64,000 nt of DNA from Epiperipatus broadwayi. Its lineage: Eukaryota; Onychophora; Udeonychophora; Euonychophora; Peripatidae. Positions 22,880 through 34,744 of this stretch are shown in pieces. A program made the translations under genes and the position numbers. The DNA lies in assembly GCA_028023455.1 (NCBI GenBank), contig JAQFVV010012977.1, forward strand, positions 220,001-284,000, written 5' to 3'. The notes under the pieces are model-generated. The model saw only the letters and a program-made list of their open reading frames with translations. It ran no database searches and was not told the DNA's origin. Position 1 is the first letter of the stretch; each line of letters starts with the position of its first letter.

Positions 22880-24365
22880 TGAATATAATCTTTTATCCAG
22901 TAATGATTCAAAATATATATTATAATAGTTATTGTAATTCATTTACTTATTATTATATAATGTGATGCATTTTATGTTGACATAATATATTTCAAAATAT
23001 TACAATAAACAGTTAAGATCTTAAAAAACGTATATTGCAAAGAAAAATGCATAGATCTATTAAGAAATATATTAAATTACAATATAAAAAAAATCAATGA
23101 ATATTATAAATTCTATGCAATAAAATTCATTAACTACTTGAGTGAAAATGCTGCCTACCAATTTTTGAATAGAAACTAGCAAATCTTTATTAAATACTCC
23201 TCCATTTGTAACATTTTATTTTTATAATTAACTCTTTTTCTATAAACATATAAATAACTAATTTTTATATTATAAGGTACAAATGTAAGCTTTCAATTGA
23301 TACCAATTTTAAAATATATATTTTTTAAAAATCAAAATCAAAACGATGTTGTTACATATATCAAGGAAGAACAGCATCATTGAATGTAATTTAGCTATTC
23401 AAAAAGTTAGAATAAAAAAGTATTAAATCAAAAAAAAATATTAAAAGTTAATAAATTATTTATTCTTAAACTTTTAAAGAGGATTCTATTCAAATTTTAA
23501 TAAAAGTGATTTCATTTTATCCAATAGAATTTGCTTCTGGTTGTTGTAACAATCTTTCTAAGAGTTGTCTTTCTAAAAATCAAATTGTTTCAAAGACAAT
23601 CTCCTATTAATGATGTAGTTTTTGGTGTAAAAACAAAAATATTGCACCACAATCATTAATTTGTAAACTGATTACTTTTTTTATATTTATAAATGTACAA
23701 TATTAGTAATCATAATCAGAAAATAATAATAATTCTTTACAACAGCTATACAATCAATAATTTTAACATAAAAAGCTTTTTTCAGCACCTGCTTTGGTGC
23801 CCTTTTCAAATGCTATTAATCTATTTAATATTAATGAATCACCTGACATAAAACCACCCAGTGTCCAATAATGGAATTAAAATAAACACTAATAATATAA
23901 ATAATTAAAACAAATCAAAACCATCATATAGAAATTGAATATTACAAACCAATTGACTATATCATAACAATATGGTGTACAATATTCCATGCATTTTTTA
24001 TATTAGTAATTTACCCTCAGACTAAACAATCAGCTAATCAGAAATTAGATATCTGCTTTATAGATTTATCATAACAGTATGGTATTTGCAATCATGCAAA
24101 GAGCTCCACATAATGCTGAAATCTTCAGGATTTTTTTTAAAATTAATACATTAAAATTGTAGAAGCAGAGAAAAAGGAAGCTATAAACCACCACAAACCA
24201 TAATATAAGGTGATAGATAGGCTGAAAACCACATAACAAAGATAACAATCACATTGCCAACACATCAAAAACATAAAAATCTGCATGGTTTCACCACTGA
24301 TCTTACTAATAACATTAAACATTTTAAGACTTTATATATTGTAAAGACATTTATAATTAATAACT
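22880..24365. other. AT-rich DNA, no feature seen
   Basis: No exon-like or repeat structure that I can support. Confidence 0.4.
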
Positions 24366-24370
24366 TATAG

Positions 24371-24990
24371 ATATGAGTAGGAATACAGGTAGACATTTAT
24401 ATATAGTCTTTATAGATATAGAGAAAGCATATGATAGAGTAAATAGAAATAGATTTAGTAAATTTGGGGATAAATAGAGCTTTAGTGGGTCTTATTAAGA
24501 GTTTGTATGAAAATAATTACTATATGTATCAATTAAGAAATATAAAATCAGAGTTAAAATGGGGTGGGACTAAGGCAAGATGCCCTATGTCCCCTATTTT
24601 GTTTTCATTATATTTGAGAGAAATGAAGACAGCAACAGAAAAAAATAGGAAGAGGGATACAGATATCATTAATAGATGGCAAGGCAGTGTATACATTATC
24701 AAGTCTTTTATTTGCTGATGATATCTTCTTGTGCACATAAAATAGAAAAGATATGGAAGTTGTGGTGAAGATGTGCGCAAGGGCGGGTAAAGAGATGAGG
24801 GTTAAATTTAGTGAAGAAAAGGCAAAGGTAATGATGATAAATTGTGTGTAAAGAGAAAAGAAAGAATTTTTATTGGGGAATATAAAATTGAATGTTGTGA
24901 ATAGGTATAACCATTTGGAATCATCTTAAGTGATCAGAATAATTGCTTGAATGAATGAGAGAGAGAAAATTGATAAATAAAGCAAAGAAA
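24371..24990 (+). pseudogene. RT-domain fragment of the PHD/SGNH LINE
   Basis: Conceptual reading follows the ORF2 at 48.3-50.3 kb closely: FIDIEKAYDRVNRNR near 24410, then LYENNYY, then a CPMSPILF-type motif near 24580, then a broken FADD region near 24715 and LGI-like text near 24915. Several frameshifts and stops are present, and the endonuclease and C-terminus are gone. It is an old, truncated copy of the same family. Confidence 0.8.
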
Positions 24991-25222
24991 AGAAAAGGAA
25001 CATCTTTTTAAATATATCAAATTCTACTTTATGATCAAAATTATTAGTAATCTACATCAATATTTTTGGGAGGAAGTTAAAATGTAAAACTAACATTTTT
25101 TAAACTTGAAAGTTGCAGAATATGGGTGTATCATGTATACTAGTTCACTCGCTCTTATAAATATTACCAACACATACTAACAAAGTGAAAGCAATTTGGT
25201 AATTTTATCTGCAAAATTAATG

Positions 25223-26746
25223 GGTTGTTTTACAATAGCGTGTTGAAACCGCCAGAGGGCAGGCTCGGTTTGTAAACAAAGATAAATATAATGTTGCCGG
25301 GGCCGGGTTTCTTTTCTTCTTTTTTTTTTGTTGGCTTTGGTTTTTTGATTTTTTTTTGTTTATCACATTTATAAAAGTAATATCAAATCAAATTTTTTGT
25401 TTAAACACGACCAAAAAAAATAATAATAATAAACAAATGCATAAACAAAAAAATTACAAATAAATGAATTTACAAAAAAAAAGTACTTCATTTTTTTGGC
25501 TTTTGATTCTTTTTTTCATTATTTATATTTTCAAAGGGGATGGGGTTTTTTTTTTTTTTTTTACCATCTAAGTATTTTTTTGTTGTTTTTTTTTTTTGGT
25601 TGTTGTTGTTTATCACATTTAAAATAAAAGTATGGTGGCTATCAAATCTATTTTGGCTACCCCAAACAAAAAAAAAAAAAACGGATCGATTAAAACCAAT
25701 GATTTTTAAAAAGTAGTTAACCGATTTTTTGTTTGTTTTGATTTCATTATCATTAAACCCTTTTCTATTTTCGGTTCGGTATTGTACGACAAACAAAAAA
25801 ATCAACCGATTCAACTACTTCTTTTTTTTTTATTCGGTTTGTTTTGTTTTTATTTTGATAAATAAATCTATTGTCCATTTAATGGTAACATTTACAAGCC
25901 AAAGTCCAACTTTGGGAGAGGGGGGGAAGGGTGTTTGCAATTGCTAACAGAATGGAATGCCAACAACTCGAAGATTGACCAAGTTTTGATGGTAATTCCC
26001 CCTCAAAAAACATCAATCTATACGGCAATTAAAAGCAACTTTTTGGGCTCTTCAGGCAAAAAAAAAAAAAAAAAAAACACAGCAGGCATGCAGCTTCAAG
26101 GTGTTTTGTTTGATAAACCACTGCCGGTTCCAGCAGTCAGAGAAGAATCCTTGTTCTTTCTTTGACATTGGGCAAAACAAGTTGTCCTATTTTTTCAGCT
26201 ATTCGATTAATCAGCTCGCAGTTGTTGTCACACAAAACATGACTTAGAATGTGATTTGATGGGAAGCGCACTTTTAACTACACTTGGCCCATTTTTTCAG
26301 CAGGAAATGGGGGCTAGGGAAGCATGAGACTCTGCTGATAATTGTTAGTAGACCTTCCTAAAACATGCGAGATAGAGGGGGAGGTGGTCTTAATGAATAT
26401 TAAAATAGTTTTGACAATCATAATTCCAGCCACCCTCAGACAATACTGTAAACAAAAGTGAAATATGATCACTAGTCTGAAATGCTTAGCCCTAATCTGA
26501 GCTGTAAGCTGACATGATAGCTTCTGCGGCAAGATTGGCTAAATGTTCATGTTTCTGTGCATTAGCATAGAAATAATACACAGTCAGCCAGTACCCTCCC
26601 CCATATCAACGGACTATTTCTAGGCTTACGTGTTAGAAATAGAACATTCGATAGGGGTGGAGGCGGCCACCTAAATGGCATATTTCTGTGCGCTAGCATA
26701 GAAATAACGCCCTCCGGCGATTTCAACACGCTATTGTAAAACAACC
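25223..26746. mobile_element. ~1.5-kb TIR element with 8-bp TSD
   Basis: Terminal inverted repeats of about 38 bp begin GGTTGTTTTACAATAGCGTG at 25223 and end with the complement at 26746, continuing through GAAA(C/T)CGCC(A/G)GAGGGC. The flanks AATTAATG (25215-25222) and AATTAGTG (26747-26754) form an 8-bp duplication with one mismatch, the length used by hAT and P superfamilies. No transposase is readable. The interior is T- and A-homopolymer-rich with a direct repeat around TGTTTATCACATTT (25359, 25609) and an inner inverted repeat (25709-25740, 25790-25822). Probably non-autonomous. Confidence 0.7.
25249..25262 (+). promoter_or_regulatory. CTCF-like motif inside a TIR
   Basis: CCGCCAGAGGGCAG is one mismatch from CCASYAGRKGGCRS. 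It lies in the left terminal inverted repeat; the right copy has CGCCGGAGGGCG. Confidence 0.4.
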
Positions 26747-26755
26747 AATTAGTGA

Positions 26756-27440
26756 AACAGACAGTTCTAATATCAATTGACTTATGAAATAATAATATTC
26801 ATATTAATTTTATATTATCCATCTGCTTTTTATTGTTTTACACAGCTTGTGTTTACCATTCAAATATATTGTTATTAATTATATCCTTTACATTCCTTTT
26901 ACATTAGAAAGAATCAAAAGTAAATATCTAATATAGAAATATTATTTCATAATAATGATAAGATGGTTCTTGTTCATAATCTGGATTTGAATTCATACAA
27001 ATTAAACATTTTTTTCTGATTCTAAGCAGGCTTGGGGGTTGTTATTGTTTTTGGTTTTTTTTACAGATATCTGGTTCAGAGATAACTCAATTGGCCTTTT
27101 AATAATGGACAGTAAATGGATATTTAGCTATTCTTAGTTAGAGAAAAAAACCAGATTTTTAAACATTCCCAATTAGAAATTTGGTAAGTGGTTAGTAATA
27201 ACCTATTTTTAACTGGAGAAACATTTCCTATGAACTGGGCCACTTTATAGATTTACTGTTTTAATTCCTTTACAATGACCCCCAGAGTTCACCAATAGCA
27301 TAATGTATATGAAACAAAATTTAGTGCTACTTGTACATAGATACTACCCTTTGGTGGAGCCACTAACCAATTGCTTAAAACAGGCAAGAATGAACTGTAA
27401 TAATACATTGTATAATTTCTGTCATCTAATATTACTTGTT
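26756..27440. other. AT-rich DNA, no repeat recognised
   Basis: It may be the intron in front of the exon at 27567. No other exon is visible. Confidence 0.3.
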
Positions 27441-27566
27441 AAATGTTTTCAAAAAAATTCAAACATTATTTAAACTTTTCAAATACATTGAACTGCTAGT
27501 AATAGCACACTAGTTATTATACTAGCACAATATTTCGTATGATATTATTCTTTTTTCCTTTTTTAG

Positions 27567-27673
27567 GTGTTGCTGGCTTGACCACTGACATTATTAGTAT
27601 GGGAATTTCACCTGAAACTTCTAATTTCAAAGATATTGAAATCCACTCAAAGGAAACAGCAAAAATTTCATAA
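27567..27673 (+). CDS. Candidate 3' terminal exon, copy 2
   Basis: A strong pyrimidine tract ends in AG at 27565-27566. The exon is entered in phase 2 (first full codon 27569) and reads VAGLTTDIISMGISPETSNF, then KDIEIHSKETAKIS, with TAA at 27671-27673. AATAAA at 27720-27725, 47 bases past the stop, suits a polyadenylation signal. It is paralogous to 5315-5379, including ~100 bp of upstream flank (shared TAATAGCACAC). I do not recognise the family. Upstream exons are not identified. Confidence 0.5.
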
Positions 27674-27719
27674 ACTTATTGATTGGTTTTACTTTTTATT
27701 ATAAAAATGTTAAAAACAA

Positions 27720-27725
27720 AATAAA
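27720..27725 (+). terminator. Possible polyadenylation signal
   Basis: AATAAA 47 bases downstream of the stop of the candidate exon. In AT-rich DNA the hexamer is common, so its value rests on position. Confidence 0.3.
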
Positions 27726-27760
27726 ACTGAAAATAACATAAAGTTTGAAAAGATGAAAAT

Positions 27761-27892
27761 AACATACTTTATTTTTTTCTCATGTGTCATAGCATCAGCC
27801 AGGAAGTGAACCCACTAACCCGGGACAACTGCTTAGTAAAGCAGCCATCGCTGACCTCTTGACCACCAATGCTTGACAACATACTTTATTTT
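27761..27892 (-). mobile_element. tRNA-derived SINE with 15-bp TSD
   Basis: The body 27776-27877 is the same minus-strand tRNA-like SINE as at 9.5 kb (B box GTGGGTTCACTTCC, A-box region GGTCAAGAGGTC). A perfect 15-bp duplication AACATACTTTATTTT flanks it at 27761-27775 and 27878-27892. Confidence 0.85.
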
Positions 27893-27894
27893 AA

Positions 27895-28635
27895 AAGCAT
27901 AACTTTCATGAACAAACAATAATTTGAAAACAAATATTTTCAATAAGTGCTTTTAATGCAAACATTGCAAGATAAATTAAATTAATGTTTGATGTTGTTG
28001 CTAATTTAATTTCTTATGTAATCTTTGCATTCATAACATTTATTGATATTTATTTTTGTCCACTAAAGATATTATTTTTCTAAATAAATTGTATTCTTTT
28101 TATATTTCCAAACATATATTTAACTATGTTTTGCTTTGCCATTATTTAATTGTTTTGCTATGATTGCTAATAAGTGTTATACACTTATTGAAAATGCTTG
28201 TTTTTCACTCATCATTTGTTAGCTAAAGACAATATTTTCAGATTTTTTTTACAAATAAATTATATTATTTTCATAATTTTAAGCCTATTATATTATTTTT
28301 ATATGTTTGATTTTTTATAAAAATATGGACCGACCTTATCAATTAGTTTATTCTTGTACATTTCAGCATATAATAGTAGTTTGTACATCGAAACTATCAT
28401 CAGAATTTTTACTGATGTCTTACTTCATGTTATTTTGTTTTTCATTTGAAGTTGTATTCATTTTCAGAAGCTGTTTTACAGAAAGAAATGAGGGGGAGGG
28501 AGATAAAAGTTGATAAGAATATGGTAGAGAAGTCAAGTATTTATACCTTGAATAAATTATTAATATGGGTAGAAAGATTTTGTATGGAGTGTTTTCAATA
28601 CAAATAAATTAATAACAAAAGAAAATTTGGACTGT
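27895..28635. other. AT-rich DNA, no feature seen
   Basis: The frame at 28307-28513 has no supporting context. Confidence 0.35.
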
Positions 28636-28639
28636 AAAT

Positions 28640-28990
28640 ATGATAAATAATTTTATATTAAAAAATAAATATGCCTATGTGCTTGACAAGAAGAGTTTCA
28701 ATAACTGATTTATGGATTTGAGACTTGGACACATAATACAATATTGATACATAGACTTCAGACTATTTAGTAAAATGGGGAAAGCACATGTTACAATTAA
28801 GAAAGAGAAACTGAAGACAAAATTAATAGAGAAGAGAATAAACGATTTAATTGATTATCATTTTTTTAAAAAAGAAGAAAATGGAGGTGGTCAACCCATA
28901 GGATTTAAAAAGGAAAGCAACTGAAGTTCTATACTGAAATTCAAAAGATTTTTAAAAATCTACAAAAAGATCATATGTTATATGAATTGA
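28640..28990 (+). pseudogene. Non-LTR RT C-terminal relic
   Basis: Around 28707 the reading TYGFETWTHNT matches the L-T-Y-G-S-E-T-W-T-L motif found after the RT domain of several LINE clades. It is followed near 28870 by RKWRW, matching the K-W-R/K-W-x-G-H region. Many stops; only the C-terminal part survives. Confidence 0.55.
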
Positions 28991-29091
28991 TAAGAGTGTT
29001 TTTTAAAATAATATAGAGAAGAGGAACTATAAATGGAAACTAACATATATATATTCATACTTTTTTTTTATATATATAAATGGAAACTAAC

Positions 29092-29295
29092 AGTTGGTGG
29101 GTTGCCTTGACAACAGTTTGAAATTCTTGATTGTTATCTATACTGGGATTGTCTAAATGTTGATAGGGTTCTAATGGTTATATATATATATATATTGTTA
29201 AAAGGAGGTTTCCTTGACAACGGTTTGAAATCTTTGATTGTTATCTATATCGGGATTGTCTAAGTATTGATTGGTTTTTAATGGCTATATATACA
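29092..29295. repeat. Two tandem ~105-bp units
   Basis: CCTTGACAAC(A/G)GTTTGAAAT and GGGATTGTCTAA(A/G)T appear in both units, starting near 29092 and 29197, separated by TA runs. Confidence 0.75.
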
Positions 29296-29573
29296 TAATG
29301 CTAATATATTTTGAATTTGGTTTTGTTGAGCAAGATCGACGCTTACATTAATTAGCAGTTAAAATAACACTGCATTTATTACATTATATATAATATAATA
29401 ATAACCATAACAAATTTTACTAAGGTGATATTTGTTTTTAATATATTGAAATTTCAGCTTTTCTTAAAAAGATAAATTTTAAATAAATAGTTGTTTCATT
29501 AAATATTTATGAGTCAAATAATTTTATTAAAATCTAATTTGCTTCTCCGAAGATTTGTCTTTATATCTTTTAA

Positions 29574-29801
29574 TGGAAAAAGCAGATACTTGAAAAGGTT
29601 GTAGCAAATAACGAAGAAGGTTACATCGGAAAATGTTTTAAGAATACTTCAACTCGTGTGAGAGAAACAAATGGAATTCTTTATGGAAACAAAATAATTT
29701 ACTTTCTAAGAGGCAAAAGATTTAATCCGTCAAAGACAAGAAAACCAATTAACAGCTTATCATTAGACTTAGCTATTTTATTTATTGAACTGTTTTATTA
29801 A
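29574..29801 (+). CDS. 75-codon open stretch, uncertain
   Basis: A stop-to-stop frame (preceding TAA 29571-29573, ending TAA 29799-29801) without a good ATG. It contains EEGYIGKCFKNTSTRVRETN, then GILYGNKIIYFLRGKRF. Composition is more mixed and GC-richer than nearby frames. A splice acceptor could be AAAAGCAG at 29578-29585. No family recognised. It may be an exon, a transposon relic or chance. Confidence 0.25.
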   Translation, partial: WKKQILEKVVANNEEGYIGKCFKNTSTRVRETNGILYGNKIIYFLRGKRFNPSKTRKPINSLSLDLAILFIELFY

Positions 29802-29990
29802 TAAGTTTGTAAATTTTAAATATGTCTGCTTGCATGTGCCCTTTAGAATTTATGTTATTATCAGATAGGGGTTGTTTTATAAATATCCTATTAATATGTA
29901 GAAGATCATTTACTATTTTTAACATTATATATATATATATAGAGAGAGAAATAGTTCGCAAAACAAACTCTTAACAAGCTTTAATGATAC

Positions 29991-30034
29991 CCTCAACCCC
30001 AGATCGGTTTCTGCATCTAGCGTCATCAGTGAGG
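29991..30034 (-). ncRNA. Hammerhead-like core (family B, left arm)
   Basis: Minus strand: CUGAUGA (30029-30023), a weak stem II whose GC/GC pairs flank a UAGAU loop (the closing C-A is unpaired), GAAA (30011-30008), stem III ACC/GGU around GAUCUGG, then UGAGG able to pair with CCUCA before the core. One U of the expected U-H-U step appears to be missing, so activity is doubtful. Confidence 0.5.
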
Positions 30035-30263
30035 TGCCAGGATATTCATTAGATTAAAAATACTAGGACAAGCCCAGCACTTTATCTAATGTATAACTAT
30101 TGAGAAGAAAATCTGAAATTTTCAGACATCTATATGTCTAAAAATCCAGCTATCTAACTCAAATAGCTATATGGGACTGAACTAAGTTCAGATCCACTGT
30201 ATATTAATAACTCTAGCAATATAAAATCGCCAAAGCCTTAGTAGCAAAAAATAAATTGATAAA

Positions 30264-30312
30264 AAAATCAAGCACCTCAGTGACGACGCTGGATGTAGAA
30301 ACCGGTCTGGGG
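30264..30312 (+). ncRNA. Hammerhead-like core (family B, right arm)
   Basis: Same plan as the left arm, but the core reads CAGUGACGA with the CUGAUGA order disturbed. GAAACC and GGGGUUGAGGG are intact. Probably inactive. Confidence 0.45.
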
Positions 30313-30849
30313 TTGAGGGTATTCTCAAAGCTTGTTAAGACTTTGTTTTGGGAACTCTATAACATTTGTAACAGGAGCTTTATTAAAATTAAGTCATGTG
30401 ACATCTGACTTAATCTATATATATATGCATTCATCTATTAAATCGCCAAGCATTGTAAGGAGGTGAGACATGCAATTAAGTCTATGAAAAATTGAAAACC
30501 TCATATAATAACGGAATAATAGTGAGCAAATAGCTTCGCTGTTCAAGAGATAGTGTCAGAAGAACTAAGTGAAATCTAACCAATGATTTAACCTTCCAGA
30601 ACTTACACTCCACAACTGCATTAATCCATGAATGACTTAAGATATTCCATAAATAAATTGTTGACATTGCTACATAATATCTACATGATAAATATTTGCC
30701 AATTGATTGAAAAAGTGCAGTAGTGAAAAAAGGGCAAAACAAGAAAACAGTAGAAATTACAGGCCCATCTGCCTTTGATCTTCTCCAAGTTAATTTCAAC
30801 TTATCTGTAGATAGTTATGATTCAGATCAACCAAAAAAGAACTTAGATT

Positions 30850-31815
30850 TAAAAAAGATTTGACTATAATGAATGGATCTAACAATTAGAAGAAATGCAG
30901 AAGTAAAACATTTTTTTAATGACTACTAATGGTTGCACTAGATGGTATAACTGTGGCGAGAGAACAAGAATTTATTATGAAGCATAAACTGGTGTTATGT
31001 GATGTTTAATTGATATTAGAAGAAGTTATAAAAAAGGTCAATGAATATATGTTTTTAATATGTTATTGATTTGTAGACTGATAGAAACATTTTTAAATAA
31101 GGTACTGTATTTGGATGACATCAAATTCTGAAGAATATTTACCAAAAATGCAACAGCATTGATTAGACCATAAGGGTATGATGCAAAGAAAATGAACAAT
31201 GATGAGAGTATATGTTTATAGTAGCTTCATTGATATATTTTGTGGATGAAAATGGAAGAAAATAAAAATCAATTTGAAATTAATGAATTAGAAGAAACTG
31301 TGACTACAAATATTGTGGATAGAATTAAACATTGTATTAAACTTGAGTTAGATGCTTTTGGTAAAAATAATTTAATGTAATAAGTGTGTGTGTATTAAAA
31401 AAAATTAATAGATGTGTTTTACCAGTTTGTTCATATGGATCTGAAATTGGAACACTTAACAGAAAAGAAATCCACAGATTTTATAACACAAGACAATATG
31501 ATAAGATGTAAAAAGAAGAGAGTGAAAGTTGAAATATATGTGTGAGAGAACAAACAGCTATCATTGATGTCATTAAAAAAGCAAGAGGCTGAAATGGAGT
31601 TGAGCTGGATAACTTTTAGAATTTGAGATAATAGATAGACAGCTGAGATCTTAACTGGGTTTCAAAAGGTTTAAAATTATATAGTAAAGAATTACATTTA
31701 AAATGGATAGGCGAGATAAAAAAGTTTACTGGAGTGATGCAAAGAAGAGAAGCTAATGGTTTGGAGAAAGTGGATTAGATTATATAGACCTTCATTTTGT
31801 AATAGATCTGTAATA
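30850..31815 (+). pseudogene. Decayed non-LTR RT (C-terminal half)
   Basis: Readings in several frames give VLPVCSYGSEIGTLNRKEIH near 31416, then KWIGEIKKFTGVMQRREANG near 31702. These match the copy at 59.6-60.1 kb, and also the generic Y-G-S-E-x-W-x-L and W-x-D-x-I-x-K motifs of RTE-like LINE C-termini. Stops and frameshifts throughout. The catalytic RT motifs are not readable here. Confidence 0.6.
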
Positions 31816-31819
31816 TTTA

Positions 31820-32770
31820 CAAATAATGATGATGATTTACAGTAATCTACTGATGATGCAAAATGGTCTAAAAGCACAGTGGGCTAAACAACTGCAGTTA
31901 TGCCTTAATTGCCTAAATTGTTTTTTTTCTATTTTTTACTCTCAAACTAATAGTACTTATTTAGCTGCAAACTAATATTAGTATCAAATTGTAGGAAAAA
32001 AATAATAATATAAAAGATAATTCTTGAGCACAGTTTGGTGTTCAGTTAGCAGAGGGAGAGAGAAAATTTAATGATGTATAGAAGATAGTTCTGGCTGGAA
32101 AAGCTAAAAATATATACACAAAATATCTACTTTGTTTATATGACATAAAAGATATATGTTACATAAAGACAATTATGATCACACACAAAAACACTTTTTA
32201 TTAAGACCCGCAATGAGCCAGATGAACATACAATGTGGATTCTGATAAATATAGATGGATAAAGCTCCAATTTAAAAAAAATATTGGACTAATGTAGAAT
32301 AATTAAATCTGAAGAAATACATTAAAAACATCTGGAAAAAAAATCATTTTAAAAAAATGAATAGATGGATTAATAGCAACAGTATTTTGAATTAATGGAA
32401 TCAATCACTCCATGCTAATTAATGTTAAAAATTTTTTACCAACGTAGAACAACTAAAATCAAACTATCAACAGTAGTCAAACTATGATTTATGAATGTGG
32501 CTTCCAAAAATAATGTGTTATTCCCAAGTCAATGTGAATATTGGCATTCAGTATCATCTAAACTTTTATATTAACTTTTTTATGATCCAGCTCCTCAATT
32601 CTTATCTTAAAAGAACCTAATGAATACTTCTGTCACATTTGAACATTTTATTTCTACATTTAAACCTTCTTTCTAAATCATCTTTTTACATTATTTCAAA
32701 GGTAATCTTTCCAATGATAAACATTCTATAAGATATGATTTGAATATTGGAAAATAGGAAAAATAATACT
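31820..32770. other. AT-rich DNA, no feature seen
   Basis: No gene or repeat supported. Confidence 0.4.
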
Positions 32771-32775
32771 AAATC

Positions 32776-32971
32776 TATTCATATATATTAAACCCTTCTA
32801 TACTCTCCTCATATACATCTTAATGCAACTTTTACATATAATTACTTCTTTATTTTCCTTACAGTTTTGACTGTCCTGCAGTCTTCATCAGAAAATAAAG
32901 AAGTAATTATATATAAAAGTGGCATTAAAGTATATATGAGAGAGCATAGAAGAGTTTAATATATATGAATA
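32776..32971. repeat. ~195-bp family G fold-back
   Basis: Arms of about 90 bp (ATTCATATATATTAAAC left, complement at the right end; inner ATAATTACTTCTTTATTTTC and its complement) surround a ~20-bp centre. On the minus strand the centre holds a hammerhead-like core whose stem I would be the arms themselves. Confidence 0.85.
32856..32900 (-). ncRNA. Hammerhead-like core (family G)
   Basis: Minus strand: CUGAUGA (32891-32885), A, stem GACUG (32883-32879) with CAGUC (32873-32869) around CAGGA, then AAAA in place of GAAA. Stem I CUUUAUUUU/AAAAUAAAG is formed by the arms. The first G of GAAA is lost and stem III is poor, so cleavage is doubtful. Related copies lie at 41.95 and 45.66 kb. Confidence 0.45.
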
Positions 32972-32974
32972 TAT

Positions 32975-34740
32975 TAATTATAAATGCAAAGAAAGTTAAA
33001 AGAGAAGATATAAGAATAATACTAAATCTCCATTCATAAGTATAACAATAGCTCTTAGTGTTACTGGGTGTAATTTATCTATTCAAAAAGTTAGCAGAAT
33101 GAAATATTACATATTTCAATTACAATTTTTAAATTTAAAAGTTTAAGGTTAGTTATCATTAAAATAAAATATGTGTTAAAAGTAAACATTAAAATTATTA
33201 TTACAATTTAAATAAAAAGTTTCTTAAACAGTTTTGACAAAAGCAAATCATGTTAATCAGTAGAAACTATTCCTGCTTTACCATAATGAACTTTTTATAA
33301 TTTAACTTTTTAAAAATAAATAATTTTCAAGTAATATATAATTGTATTCACACATATTTTTGACCTAAAATAAGTATACAGAAATATTGCAAAATAATCT
33401 TTAATATGTAAAGAAATTATGGAAAATTAAATTTTTCTTTTTGAATATGAAGAATTGACCAGTTCCTTAAATAAAACACTTCACCAATAAGAAATTGTCA
33501 CTTGTATTGATATCAAGAAAGGGAAGTTCTAATGGCTTTTATATGAAAATTAGATATTGTCATTTCCTAAAGATCCATCTGATGCTGACACCTTGAGATT
33601 ATTTTTTTGCAACTAATATTTTAAACTAATTTCTATAATAAATTAAAACTGTTCATGGAAACCTAAGATTATAGATATGATTAAATTAATGAAGAAAAGA
33701 TACAGTGATTGCAAAGCCAATGTAGCTCCCAAAATGCACCAAATGAAAACGGTTTTGTAGCTGCTGAAAAATAACATGTTAATAGTTTATAGTAATAATA
33801 GATGCACTGATATTGAAATATTTAATTTTGGAAATGTTATAATGATGAGTAAAAAACAATATATTTTGAAGCTTCAAATGTTTAGCTTATCCTACCTGAT
33901 AGGTAAAATGTTTTGACATTTGATGGTTTGTCACTTCCGAGATTCATAGAACAGCATCAATATCTTACCAGCCAGATTTTAAAATATTAATTGTATAAAT
34001 AAAGTGCCAATCAAAACTTTCTATAAGTAGAAATGAATCATATTTTTCATTGGCGAACAGAACTGCTATATAGTTAAATGTTTCTTAAATCTTATTGAAG
34101 AACTTCTCCACCTTAGTTATATTTTATTAAGTTTTAAATGCAAATCATTGCAAAGAAATATTTTAATCTCTTCCAACATATAAACACCTTAGTTTATACT
34201 CAAAATCATATTGCCAATCAATCTTCATAAATTTGATTGGAAACTGAGATGTTATATATGTTTGTTAAATGCAAATAGAGTCATTATTCTTTGAATTGAG
34301 AAAGATCACATCTTTCCTATACTTCATTCATAAGCATCATATTATTGCAATAGACAAAGCAAGTAGATTTAAGAATAAAAAAATACTGTAATTTATAAGA
34401 GACTTAATAAACTTTTCTATAGAAAGTACAAGTATTGGGTTGTTACAATGTAAACAGATAGATGATAGTGAAGAATTCAGTCTTAACATTATGTTTATCT
34501 GGTACTTACGTAATATACCTGCAACACGTATTAGATCTGCAGCATGTTTTTACATTTATATCAATCTGCTGACAATCTTTTAATCTTTTAATCTGATCAA
34601 AATAATGTGTACACTTGGATTTTCTACAAACTTAAAATGATAAATTCATCAAAATGGACCATGTGTACATGATATTTTCATAACATTTACAAAGTTGTTG
34701 CCAGCCTGAATACATATGTGGAAAGGCCCTGCAGGTCTAA
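32975..34740. other. AT-rich DNA, no feature seen
   Basis: No gene or repeat supported. Confidence 0.4.
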
Positions 34741-34744
34741 TACT

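Larger units (their letters stand above)
29953..30353. repeat. ~400-bp family B fold-back
   Basis: Arms 29953-30043 and 30264-30353 are inverted copies with outer GTTCGCAAAACAAA / TTTGTTTTGGGAAC and inner CTCAACCCCAGA(T/C)CGGTTTCT. Each arm carries a hammerhead-like core, so one faces each way. The interior includes AAATTTTCAGACATCTATAT and GACTGAACTAAGTTCAG, shared with the 45.1 and 46.6 kb elements. Confidence 0.85.
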
